This document shows, piece by piece, positions 6,935-13,712 of a DNA stretch of 15,826 nt. The stretch comes from Firm-08 sp045546995 (lineage in GTDB: Bacteria; Bacillota; Clostridia; Oscillospirales; QAKW01): positions 1-15,826 of the forward strand of contig JAZQDW010000012.1 in assembly GCA_045546995.1 (NCBI GenBank), written 5' to 3'. How positions within the stretch are numbered: the first letter of the stretch is position 1; every line of letters starts with the position of its first letter. Made by a program: the position numbers and the translations under genes. The notes below the pieces were generated by a model, which worked only from the letters and a program-made list of their open reading frames with translations, had not been told where the DNA came from and did not search any database.

Positions 6935-7204
6935 TTATACCCTGTGCATGGAATCAAAGATATCCTCGTGCATACAATGGATGACCAGATTCATCTCTTC
7001 ACCCTTTTGCTGCAGCATTTCTGCAAAATCAGCAAAGGGAACGGTGATCTTTTCGATATCGGCCATCATGATCATGCAAAAGGTATCCTGCATGACCGAT
7101 TGGGTCACGTCCTCAATATTAACGCCGTTGTCGGCGCAAACGGCGCTGACGCTGGCCAAAATGCCTACACGGTCTTTTCCTACGACGGTAATGACTGCTC
7201 TCAT
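6935..7204 (-). CDS. ACT domain protein, UPF0237
   Basis: This 89-residue protein is a single ACT domain: a first strand RAVITVVGKD, then RVGILASVSAVCADNGVNIEDV with the Gly at the strand-helix turn typical of ACT ligand sites, then a second beta-alpha-beta unit. Length matches UPF0237, which is almost always next to UPF0210, as here. ACT domains usually bind amino acids or other small ligands as dimers, so it is probably a regulatory partner of the downstream protein; the ligand is unknown. AGGAGAG lies just before the ATG. It is the first gene of a three-gene minus-strand operon and has a well-formed promoter. Confidence 0.93.
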   Translation of the reverse strand: MRAVITVVGKDRVGILASVSAVCADNGVNIEDVTQSVMQDTFCMIMMADIEKITVPFADFAEMLQQKGEEMNLVIHCMHEDIFDSMHRV

Positions 7205-7242
7205 ATTCAGCTCTCCTTTATCAAGTTTGATTGCTTACTATT

Positions 7243-7270
7243 ATTATATACAAATTCTGCCGTTCGTCAA
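7243..7270 (-). promoter_or_regulatory. Promoter of the ACT-PFL-hydrolase operon
   Basis: On the minus strand, TTGACG (7270-7265) and TATAAT (7248-7243) are 16 bases apart, close to the sigma-A consensus. It sits about 40 bases upstream of the ACT gene and directly downstream of the terminator of the preceding operon. Confidence 0.75.
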
Positions 7271-7273
7271 GAC

Positions 7274-7312
7274 AAAACACCGCAATAATGCTGACGCATA
7301 TTGCGGTGTTTT
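7274..7312 (-). terminator. Terminator after the AraC-type regulator gene
   Basis: The stem AAAACACCGCAATA/TATTGCGGTGTTTT is a perfect 14 bp (7274-7287 with 7299-7312), with a loop of 11 bases. The T run is short and followed by G, so it may be only moderately efficient. It lies about 80 bases after the regulator stop, abutting the next promoter. Confidence 0.65.
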
Positions 7313-7393
7313 GACGTAGTATAGGGCGAAAAAAAGCCGTTTTTAAGCGGATTTATCTCTGTGGAGCACCGCCCAAAGCAGGCGTTTTCAGGT

Positions 7394-8338
7394 TTACTTT
7401 GTTTTCCCGATGCGATAGTGGCGGGGAGAAAGATGAAAACGGGCGCGGAACAGACGGTGAAAATAGGTGATATTTTCGTATCCTACGTCTCGGGCGATAT
7501 CCTCCACCCGTCGGTTGGTGTTTTTCAGCAAAAAGGCGGCGCGGGACAGCCGTTTTTGCTGTAACAGCTCGGTAAAGGTATGCCCTGAAAGCTGTTTGAT
7601 GCGGCGACTGAGAAAGGCGATATCAAAGTGCAGCTTATCCGCCAGCTCCTCCAGCGAGCTGTCCCGATAGTGCTGTTCAATATAGCGATATACCTCGATC
7701 AACAGGGCGTGTTTACCCTCCGCCGGGGCCAGATGCTGTGTCTGCTCCAGCAAATGGAGAAACAACAGTCCCATAGTCGTCTGCTGTACCTGTCGGGTGG
7801 TGGGGCGGATGAAGGTATACAGCAGGTTTTCCACCAGATTCTGGATGGGCAGTTGATCGGCGACCCGAAAATGGAGATACGGGATATCTCCCTGTCTTGC
7901 GCACAGACAATCTACCAAAAAGCGGCGCAGGGGCGTATCCTGTTCACCCATCATGGAAAGCACCTGCTCGAAGAAGGCGGGCAGTACGATAAAGTTGATG
8001 CCGATATCCTCCGCTTGGGCGGCCAGCGTCTGCTGGATGGTGTGCTGGGGCAATAGCAACAGTTCGCCCTGCCGCACCGTCAATTGCACACCGTTGATAA
8101 TATGGGTGCTTTCCCCCTGACACATATAAAACAGCTCTACATAGTCATGGCGATGGGCAGGAAAGGGGGCAAAACGAGTGTGGGGACGATAGGTGATCAG
8201 ACCGCCGTCCATCAGTTTGTCCGCGCGGATGATGTCATCCTGTTGCATATACAGTTCCCGTCGGATGTCTCCGCCTTGCAGGAGTTGTTGCTCTTCCGGT
8301 GTGATGGGGGACAACAGCTGTAAAAGTTGTGGATTCAT
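7394..8338 (-). CDS. AraC-family transcriptional regulator with cupin sensor
   Basis: The 314-residue protein has a cupin-type N-terminal domain with FPAHRHDYVELFY (His62, His64, Glu68 resemble cupin metal or ligand positions) and the strand GELLLLPQHT. A helical linker and a C-terminal AraC/XylS double helix-turn-helix (about 212-310) follow. The second HTH carries the signature VEDIARDVGYENITYFHRLF and ends with SPRHYR. Such proteins usually activate sugar or stress genes in response to a small ligand bound by the cupin. The gene starts six bases after the stop of the SLH-domain glucosaminidase and has only a weak ribosome site, so it is probably translated from the same message; the regulated genes are unknown. 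The ATG at 8338 is the first in frame after the upstream stop. Confidence 0.92.
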   Translation of the reverse strand: MNPQLLQLLSPITPEEQQLLQGGDIRRELYMQQDDIIRADKLMDGGLITYRPHTRFAPFPAHRHDYVELFYMCQGESTHIINGVQLTVRQGELLLLPQHTIQQTLAAQAEDIGINFIVLPAFFEQVLSMMGEQDTPLRRFLVDCLCARQGDIPYLHFRVADQLPIQNLVENLLYTFIRPTTRQVQQTTMGLLFLHLLEQTQHLAPAEGKHALLIEVYRYIEQHYRDSSLEELADKLHFDIAFLSRRIKQLSGHTFTELLQQKRLSRAAFLLKNTNRRVEDIARDVGYENITYFHRLFRARFHLSPRHYRIGKTK

Positions 8339-8344
8339 AGGCGA

Positions 8345-10285
8345 TCAGACCATAAAGAAGTATGCTTCGTAAAACAGCGAAAGGATACGGGAGGCCTGCG
8401 CGCGGGTGGCTACCTGCGTGGGGCAGAAGCGACCGTCGGGCATACCGGCGATCAATTGATCGCCCACGCATTTTGCAACGCTGTCTCTGGCCCAGGTGGC
8501 AATGCTGGCATTATCGGTGAATTTCAGCGGCGCCGAGGGCATTTTGATTTTGTATTTCTCGGCAAAGCGGGTCAGCATGGTGCACAGTTCTTGCCGGGAG
8601 ATGGGTTTTTCGGGGTCGAAGGTGGTGGCGCTCGTACCGGCTACTACGCCGTTGTTATAGCACCAGGCTACCGACCGGTAATACCAGGCGCTCTTTTTGA
8701 CGTCGGTAAATTTGCTGACGGTTTGACCGCTGATGTTTTCGCCCGAGATGCGGGACAGCACGGCCGCCATCTGGGCGCGGGTCAGGCTTTGATTGGGCTT
8801 GAAGGAACCGTCGTCCATGCCGGCAAACAGGCCGTATTCGGTGGCGCGGTTAACGTCGTCGTAAAACCAGTCAGTCACACGTACGTCCGTATAGGACAGC
8901 CCCATATAAACCGGGATGATAAATTTCAGTTTGCTGTTCAGTTTACCGGCGGCCTTGTATGCCTTATACAGCATACCTGCCTCCGTTCGGGGGGCGGCCA
9001 GATCGCTCATATAGATGTGATCCTTGCGATAGGGGTAAAACCGCAGGAAGTAGGGGGTATTCTGCCCCCGCTGGGTGTACTGATCGTTAAACCAGTTGGC
9101 GCCCTCCACGATGGAACGGAAGGGGGTGTCCCAATTACGTCTTTGGGCGTAGGTGGAGCCATTGGAGGGATTGTTGTCGTAGGCGCCGATGCCGTAGAAG
9201 TTATAGTAGATCTTGCCGTCGCCGCCGGGCTTGCCTTTGGCCAGATTGGAGGTACCGTGTCCCGATTCGATGGCGGCGCGGGAGGTAATGAAGTAGGCGT
9301 TGGTGTGCAAACTGCTTTGCGCCTTCAGGATATAGTCGATCGCCTGACCTTCACTGATAACGGCCGTGCTCTTTTCCGTCCAGACGGCACCGCATCCGGC
9401 GGAGGTATAATCCGAGGCGTTATACCGGCTCACGTCCAGGAACATAAAGATGTTTTGCTCATTAAAGAAATTGATGGGGTCCATAAAGTAGGCGATCTGG
9501 TCCTTGCCGGTACCGGAGCCGGACATATTGGCCACCGTCTGTCCCGAAACGGTGTTGACGTAGTCCTGCATACTGACGTTCATATACCGATATTCAAAGG
9601 TCCAGTTGGGATGCGCCTTTTTCAGCGCGGCCAATTGGTTTTCATAAATGGCGGGCGGGGTGATGATGGGGTATTCGTCCACCAGATCCGCCGTCTTGAC
9701 CCAACCGATCTTGCCGTGATGAGCGGTATAGCCGGAGGGAATGACGATCTTGGTCCAGGAGCCGGAGGTTCCGACACACAGGGGCATACTGGAATGAGAG
9801 GTACCCTTGTTCAGCGTGGCGACCAGACCGGAGGAGGTGCTGGCGGAGCTGTATACCTTGGTGGTGCCACGGAAAAAGCGGTACCGATAGTTGTGCTGAT
9901 TGGGATCGGTCAGGGTAAACAGATAGGTGCGGGTGTTGTTGGCGTTGCTGTTGGATTGGACGGTGATATAGATACGGGCGCGACCGTAGCCGAGCTTCAG
10001 CGTTTGTCCCTTGGTGTAGGTGACGGGATAGTCGCAGTCGCAATAGCGTTCTACCTTGATGGTAGAGGTGGCGGCGATATTGGTGGTAATGCTGGTAATG
10101 CTGATGCCCTCAAAATCGGTGGGATGGCAGAGATAGTAGGTGGTATCCCCGCTAAAGCCGTCGGCGGTAAAACCGCTGAGCTTTAAATTTGTGATCTTGA
10201 CCTGCGCTTCTGCGCCGGCGGGCAGACTGCCCAACAGCAGGATACCGCACAGCATCAGACAGACCAGACGCATATATTTTTTCAT
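8345..10285 (-). CDS. Secreted SLH-domain peptidoglycan glucosaminidase
   Basis: The 646-residue precursor starts with a signal peptide (MKKYMRL, hydrophobic core 8-20, cleavage probably after AGA or AEA near 25-27). Then come a beta-sandwich domain (about 28-128), an SH3-like domain (about 132-204), a glucosaminidase domain (about 265-450) and three SLH repeats (about 464-512, 525-575, 587-640). The probable catalytic Glu is Glu340 in SRAAIESGHGTS, followed by the NFYGIGAYD motif of LytD/LytG-type endo-beta-N-acetylglucosaminidases. The enzyme should cleave glycan strands of peptidoglycan and be held to the wall by the SLH repeats, likely in cell separation or wall turnover. GAGGTG lies before the ATG. 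A promoter lies upstream, and the AraC-type regulator gene follows in the same operon. Confidence 0.93.
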   Translation of the reverse strand: MKKYMRLVCLMLCGILLLGSLPAGAEAQVKITNLKLSGFTADGFSGDTTYYLCHPTDFEGISITSITTNIAATSTIKVERYCDCDYPVTYTKGQTLKLGYGRARIYITVQSNSNANNTRTYLFTLTDPNQHNYRYRFFRGTTKVYSSASTSSGLVATLNKGTSHSSMPLCVGTSGSWTKIVIPSGYTAHHGKIGWVKTADLVDEYPIITPPAIYENQLAALKKAHPNWTFEYRYMNVSMQDYVNTVSGQTVANMSGSGTGKDQIAYFMDPINFFNEQNIFMFLDVSRYNASDYTSAGCGAVWTEKSTAVISEGQAIDYILKAQSSLHTNAYFITSRAAIESGHGTSNLAKGKPGGDGKIYYNFYGIGAYDNNPSNGSTYAQRRNWDTPFRSIVEGANWFNDQYTQRGQNTPYFLRFYPYRKDHIYMSDLAAPRTEAGMLYKAYKAAGKLNSKLKFIIPVYMGLSYTDVRVTDWFYDDVNRATEYGLFAGMDDGSFKPNQSLTRAQMAAVLSRISGENISGQTVSKFTDVKKSAWYYRSVAWCYNNGVVAGTSATTFDPEKPISRQELCTMLTRFAEKYKIKMPSAPLKFTDNASIATWARDSVAKCVGDQLIAGMPDGRFCPTQVATRAQASRILSLFYEAYFFMV

Positions 10286-10320
10286 AATGTTTTCACCTCA
10301 AAAAAAGTCGATACACATTC

Positions 10321-10349
10321 AGTATATTATATTTTGTGACAAAATTCAA
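10321..10349 (-). promoter_or_regulatory. Promoter of the glucosaminidase-regulator operon
   Basis: On the minus strand TTGAAT (10349-10344) and TATACT (10326-10321) are separated by 17 bases, about 36 bases upstream of the ATG. The surrounding sequence is AT-rich compared with the flanking genes. Confidence 0.55.
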
Positions 10350-10383
10350 CCGTGTGGCGGGAATGTTCACAATTTTTCCATAG

Positions 10384-10411
10384 AAAAAATGCCCGCGCAT
10401 CGCGCAGGCAT
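10384..10411 (-). terminator. Terminator of the E2-like gene
   Basis: Minus-strand stem TGCCTGCGC/GCGCGGGCA (one G-U pair) with a 3-base loop is followed by six T. It lies just downstream of the E2-like stop codon and before the glucosaminidase promoter. Confidence 0.8.
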
Positions 10412-10419
10412 TTCGGTGA

Positions 10420-11280
10420 TTATTTAATATCGGGGATAACCTTTTCGGGCGGGGTGTCCAGCCGTTCGGGGTGGCGAAACAAAATCCGCAGCTGTTTAAG
10501 TACGTTGGCGTAGTAATAGCCGTCGCAGATGCGCTCGTCCATCACCAGGGTGAAATCGATATAGGGGACCTCGGTGACGGTGCCGTCTTTTTCCAGCACG
10601 TTTTTCTTGTACTTGGCGCCGAAGGAGACGAACAGGGGCAGATTGCCGAAATCATAGAGATGGTGATAAATGACCGGAATGCCCAGCGAGCCCATGGAGG
10701 TGATAAACAAACTACCGTGGAAGGGGGACAATTTGGTCAGAAAACGGGGCAGCCAGCCGATATAGTCCAGCGCCTTTAAAAATCCGACCACACCTTTTAA
10801 AATAATGCCGGGAATATAATTGAGTATCTTGGCCACGTTGTCAAAGCTGCTTTCCGGCTGATTGCGATAATCGTTGATGGCCTTTTCAAAGGCGTGATAA
10901 ACGTCATCGGCGGTGCAGTCGGGAGTGAGGGGGATCTTGACGCAGGTATCGGGGCTTTCCAGCTTCATCTCTTTTTTAATGGTGATGCAGATCTCAATGC
11001 CGTTACGGGCGTAGATGCGCTGACCGCGGACAAAGCGGTTGATGGCGGGCCGTTTGGCTACCACGCGGACGTAGCAGGCAATGATCACGTGCATAAAGTT
11101 AAAATTTTTCAGTCCCTCCGCTTTTTTGCGGAGAATATACTCGTCAATGATGCGGGTATCGATGCTGTCACGGATCCAGTTGCTGGCGCCGTTGCGGGTG
11201 GGCATGATAAAGGGCTCCACTCCTTGCATCGGTTCGATCCCGCGGATGCGCCGACCTTCTTTTTTTGCAAATTCAGGCAT
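10420..11280 (-). CDS. Stand-alone 2-oxoacid dehydrogenase E2/CAT-fold protein with altered active site
   Basis: The 286-residue protein resembles the catalytic domain of 2-oxoacid dehydrogenase E2 acyltransferases (chloramphenicol acetyltransferase fold), with the FITSMGSLG segment in the middle and the C-terminal DERICDGYYYANVL motif. In active members that motif reads D-H-R-x-x-D-G; here the catalytic His position is Glu249 (codon GAG), while Asp253 and Gly254 remain. There is no lipoyl or E1-binding domain and no E1 or E3 gene nearby, so it is not a normal dehydrogenase subunit. An insert with hydrophobic helices (about residues 150-185) might contact membrane. ATG 11280 is chosen because AGGAGGT at 11293-11287 lies six bases upstream. 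It has its own promoter and terminator. Either a different transferase chemistry or a non-catalytic role is possible. Confidence 0.8.
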   Translation of the reverse strand: MPEFAKKEGRRIRGIEPMQGVEPFIMPTRNGASNWIRDSIDTRIIDEYILRKKAEGLKNFNFMHVIIACYVRVVAKRPAINRFVRGQRIYARNGIEICITIKKEMKLESPDTCVKIPLTPDCTADDVYHAFEKAINDYRNQPESSFDNVAKILNYIPGIILKGVVGFLKALDYIGWLPRFLTKLSPFHGSLFITSMGSLGIPVIYHHLYDFGNLPLFVSFGAKYKKNVLEKDGTVTEVPYIDFTLVMDERICDGYYYANVLKQLRILFRHPERLDTPPEKVIPDIK

Positions 11281-11324
11281 GGGCGTACCTCCTGTATAAA
11301 TAGATTTGAACATAATCTTATACA

Positions 11325-11333
11325 ATTATAGCA
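11325..11333 (-). promoter_or_regulatory. Extended -10 promoter of the E2-like gene
   Basis: Minus-strand TGCTATAAT (11333-11325) is a perfect extended -10 element about 45 bases before the ATG. No good -35 box is present at 17 bases, which is usual for extended -10 promoters. Confidence 0.6.
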
Positions 11334-11341
11334 TATCGTAC

Positions 11342-11364
11342 GTCGAAAATCTACCGTTTTCGAC
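11342..11364. promoter_or_regulatory. Inverted repeat, possible operator
   Basis: GTCGAAAA at 11342-11349 and TTTTCGAC at 11357-11364 form a perfect 8-bp dyad with a 7-base centre. It lies in the -35 zone of the minus-strand promoter at 11325-11333, inside the divergent region between the E2-like gene and the decarboxylase operon. A dimeric repressor or activator could bind here; nothing in the window identifies it. Confidence 0.35.
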
Positions 11365-11422
11365 AAATTTGTTAACATTTTATTAATATTTATTTTTTTT
11401 ATTCAAAAAAACAGAATTTTCA

Positions 11423-11451
11423 TTGCAAAAAAATATGCTTTGGCATATAAT
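11423..11451 (+). promoter_or_regulatory. Promoter of the oxaloacetate decarboxylase operon
   Basis: TTGCAA at 11423-11428 and TATAAT at 11446-11451 are 17 bases apart in very AT-rich DNA. This implies a 5' leader of roughly 125 bases before the ATG at 11586. The leader contains a possible CACGG/CCGTG-based hairpin near 11530-11558 but no recognisable riboswitch. A second TATAAT at 11457-11462 has no matching -35. Confidence 0.7.
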
Positions 11452-11585
11452 GGAAATATAATGGGGAAGAATTTTACATAATATAATTATGTGGATGAAA
11501 CGATGCTAAAAAAAATAAAAAATATAGTTCACGGCGCGTCGGAAAACGGGCGACCGTGACATAAATAATGAAAGGAAACAGAGAA

Positions 11586-12968
11586 ATGAAAAAAGTACAG
11601 ATCACCGAAACGGTACTGCGCGATGCCAACCAGTCGCTCATTGCTACTCGTCTGCCGATGGAGAAGTTTGCCCCCATTTTGGCAGAGATGGACAAGGCCG
11701 GTTATTATTCGGTGGAATGCTGGGGCGGCGCCACTTTTGACAGCTGCTTGCGCTTTTTAAACGAGGATCCGTGGGAGCGTCTGCGCAAGATCAAAAAAGC
11801 CATGCCCAACACCAAGCTGCAGATGCTGCTCAGAGGGCAAAACCTGCTGGGATATAAGCATTATCCCGATGACGTGGTACGTAAATTCGTACAAAAATCC
11901 GTTGAAAACGGTATTGATATCATCCGTATTTTCGACGCCCTCAACGACACCCGTAACATCCGTGTGGCGGTGGAGGCCTGTGTGGCCGCCGGCGCCCACG
12001 CCAGTGGTACCATCTGCTATACCAATTCGCCGGTACACTCGCTGGAGAATTATGTAAAAACCGCCAAGGAAATGAAGGAAATGGGTGTTTCCTCCATTTG
12101 TATTAAGGATATGGCCGGTATTATGGGACCGAAGGAAGCCTACGACCTGGTCAAGGCGCTTAAGGAAAATATCGACCTGCCCGTGGTGGTACACACCCAT
12201 TCCACCACCGGTCTGGCCTTTATGACCTATCTTAAGGCGGTAGAGGCCGGCGCCGACGTCATCGATACCGCTACCTCCTGTTTCTCGGGCGGCACCAGTC
12301 AGCCGGCTACCGAGACGTTGGTATATGCCCTGCGTCAGCTGGGTTATACGGTAGACGTGGATGACGAGGTATTGCAGAAGGTCAATGCCTTCTTTACTCC
12401 CATCCGCAACGAGTTTCTTGAAAACGGCACCCTGGATCCCCTGATGATGGGTACCGATACCGCCTGCCTGAACTATCAGGTGCCCGGCGGTATGCTGTCC
12501 AATCTGGTCAGCCAGTTGAAGATGCAGAACGCTATGGATAAATACGAGGCCGTATTGGCCGAGGTACCCAGAGTTCGTGAGGATCTGGGTTATCCCCCTC
12601 TGGTCACTCCCATGAGCCAGATGGTCGGCGTACAGGCTACCCAGAACGTACTCTTGGGCGAGCGGTATAAGACCATTGGTAAAGAGGTACGCGCCTACGT
12701 TCACGGCGACTACGGTAAGGCGCCCGGCGCACTGAATGAGGAGCTGGTCAAAAAGGTACTGGGTGATGAAAAGCCCATTGATTACCGTCCGGCAGATGAT
12801 CTGGCAGACGAATTTGACAAGATCAAGGCCGAGATCGGGGATCTTGCCGAGAGTGATGAGGACGTACTGTCCTACATTGCCTTCCCCCAGGTGGCCGAGA
12901 AGTTTTTGACCGAGCGTAAGGCCCGTAAGGTCAATACTGTATCCTACAGCATCGAACGGATCGATTAA
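11586..12968 (+). CDS. oadA: Oxaloacetate decarboxylase alpha subunit (carboxyltransferase)
   Basis: The 460-residue protein is a DRE-TIM barrel carboxyltransferase of the PycB/OadA family. It starts with ITETVLRDANQS (Asp13, Gln16) and contains CIKDMAG with Lys174, the lysine that is carboxylated in this family, and VVHTHS with the metal-binding His203 and His205. It transfers the carboxyl group of oxaloacetate to biotin and releases pyruvate. The C-terminus ends after the PYC/OADA conserved domain and lacks the fused biotinyl domain of enterobacterial OadA; the carrier is a separate gene downstream. The start at 11586 is preferred to an in-frame ATG at 11568 because AAAGGA at 11571-11576 then has normal spacing. 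It is the first gene of a four-gene operon. Confidence 0.93.
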   Translation: MKKVQITETVLRDANQSLIATRLPMEKFAPILAEMDKAGYYSVECWGGATFDSCLRFLNEDPWERLRKIKKAMPNTKLQMLLRGQNLLGYKHYPDDVVRKFVQKSVENGIDIIRIFDALNDTRNIRVAVEACVAAGAHASGTICYTNSPVHSLENYVKTAKEMKEMGVSSICIKDMAGIMGPKEAYDLVKALKENIDLPVVVHTHSTTGLAFMTYLKAVEAGADVIDTATSCFSGGTSQPATETLVYALRQLGYTVDVDDEVLQKVNAFFTPIRNEFLENGTLDPLMMGTDTACLNYQVPGGMLSNLVSQLKMQNAMDKYEAVLAEVPRVREDLGYPPLVTPMSQMVGVQATQNVLLGERYKTIGKEVRAYVHGDYGKAPGALNEELVKKVLGDEKPIDYRPADDLADEFDKIKAEIGDLAESDEDVLSYIAFPQVAEKFLTERKARKVNTVSYSIERID

Positions 12969-12979
12969 GGAGGTAGCAG

Positions 12980-13309
12980 ATGGATTACAGTAACCCTTCT
13001 ATCGGACAGACCCTGCTGATCTCCCTGGTGGGTTTTTCAGTCGTATTTGTAGTGTTGGTGGTTTTAATGGGATTGATCACCGTGATGAGTAAGCTCATCG
13101 GCGGCAAAAAGACAGCCGCGCCCGTCACCGTTACCGCCGCACCCGGCGGAGATATTTCCGTTCCGACAGCTTCTGCCGCTCCGACGGGACTGGTGTTGGA
13201 AAACGTTAGTGAAAAAGAAGCGGCGATGATCATGGCCATCGTAGCCGATCAGCTGCAAAAGGACCCTGCAGAGCTTGCATTTATTTCCATCAAGGAGGTC
13301 AAAGAATAA
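12980..13309 (+). CDS. oadG: Oxaloacetate decarboxylase gamma subunit (OadG)
   Basis: This 109-residue protein has one N-terminal membrane helix (about residues 9-36), a Lys-Lys and Ala/Pro/Thr-rich linker, and a soluble C-terminus, as in OadG/MmdD small subunits that assemble the soluble alpha subunit and biotin carrier with the membrane beta subunit. The C-terminal region has an acidic-hydrophobic helix (EKEAAMIMAIVADQLQ) and SIKEVKE at the end. It lacks the terminal His cluster of enterobacterial gamma subunits. A perfect AAGGAGGT at 12967-12974 overlaps the end of the alpha gene stop, and its own stop overlaps the next start by one base (TAATG). Identification rests strongly on operon position. 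Confidence 0.88.
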   Translation: MDYSNPSIGQTLLISLVGFSVVFVVLVVLMGLITVMSKLIGGKKTAAPVTVTAAPGGDISVPTASAAPTGLVLENVSEKEAAMIMAIVADQLQKDPAELAFISIKEVKE

Positions 13310-13701
13310 TGAAATACAGAGTCACGTTGAATGATAAAATTTTTGAGGTAGAGGTGGAGGAAGGCAAGGCCGTATTGGTCAGTGAGGGCGTCGCTCCTGC
13401 TGCTCCTGCCGCTGCCCCTGCCGCTGCCCCTGCGCCGGCCCCTGCCGCCGCTCCTGCTCCGGCCCCTGCCGCCGCTCCTGCCGGCAGCGGTGAGGCTGTT
13501 ACTTCCCCCTTGCCCGGCGCTGTGCTGGAGATCAAGGTGCAAAACGGACAGGCCGTCAAAAGCGGCGACGTTTTGGTGGTGATCGAGGCCATGAAAATGG
13601 AAAACGAGATCATGGCGCCCAAGGATGGCACCGTTTCAAGCATCGTTACCACAAAAGGTGCCGCGGTTGAAAGCGGTACGGTATTGCTGTATCTGGGTTA
13701 G
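13309..13701 (+). CDS. Biotin carboxyl carrier protein of the decarboxylase
   Basis: The 130-residue protein has a short beta N-terminus (1-28), a flexible Ala-Pro linker (29-58) and a biotinyl domain (about 62-130). The biotin attachment motif EAMKMEN places the biotinylated lysine at Lys96. It carries CO2 from the alpha subunit to the membrane beta subunit. This matches the free carriers of Na+-pumping decarboxylases (MmdC or GcdC type) rather than the fused domain of OadA. AAGGAGGTC at 13292-13300 precedes the ATG, which overlaps the OadG stop. The linker is encoded by a low-complexity GCC/CCT repeat about 90 bases long, prone to length variation. Confidence 0.95.
   Translation: MKYRVTLNDKIFEVEVEEGKAVLVSEGVAPAAPAAAPAAAPAPAPAAAPAPAPAAAPAGSGEAVTSPLPGAVLEIKVQNGQAVKSGDVLVVIEAMKMENEIMAPKDGTVSSIVTTKGAAVESGTVLLYLG
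13391..13482 (+). repeat. Low-complexity Ala-Pro linker codons
   Basis: Imperfect tandem units of GCTCCTGCC and GCCCCTGCC type encode the linker of the biotin carrier. Such tracts vary in copy number by slippage, always in multiples of three here if the frame is kept. Confidence 0.7.
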
Positions 13702-13712
13702 GAGGCAGCAGT

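Noticed and set aside
8327..10186. Open plus-strand frame of about 619 codons opposite the glucosaminidase gene
   Set aside because: It lies wholly antisense to a protein with clear domains, is Gly/Val-rich with no recognisable fold, and starts without a ribosome site. Codon bias of the real gene explains its openness.
11452..11585. Riboswitch in the leader of the decarboxylase operon
   Set aside because: The leader has only a weak hairpin near 11530-11558 and no recognisable conserved riboswitch core or terminator.
11757..12704. Open minus-strand frame of about 315 codons opposite the decarboxylase alpha gene
   Set aside because: It is an antisense shadow of a clearly identified enzyme gene with no supporting start or domain.
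13391..13482. GC-rich tandem units considered as a CRISPR or minisatellite
   Set aside because: There are no spacers. The units are in frame and encode the Ala-Pro linker of the biotin carrier.
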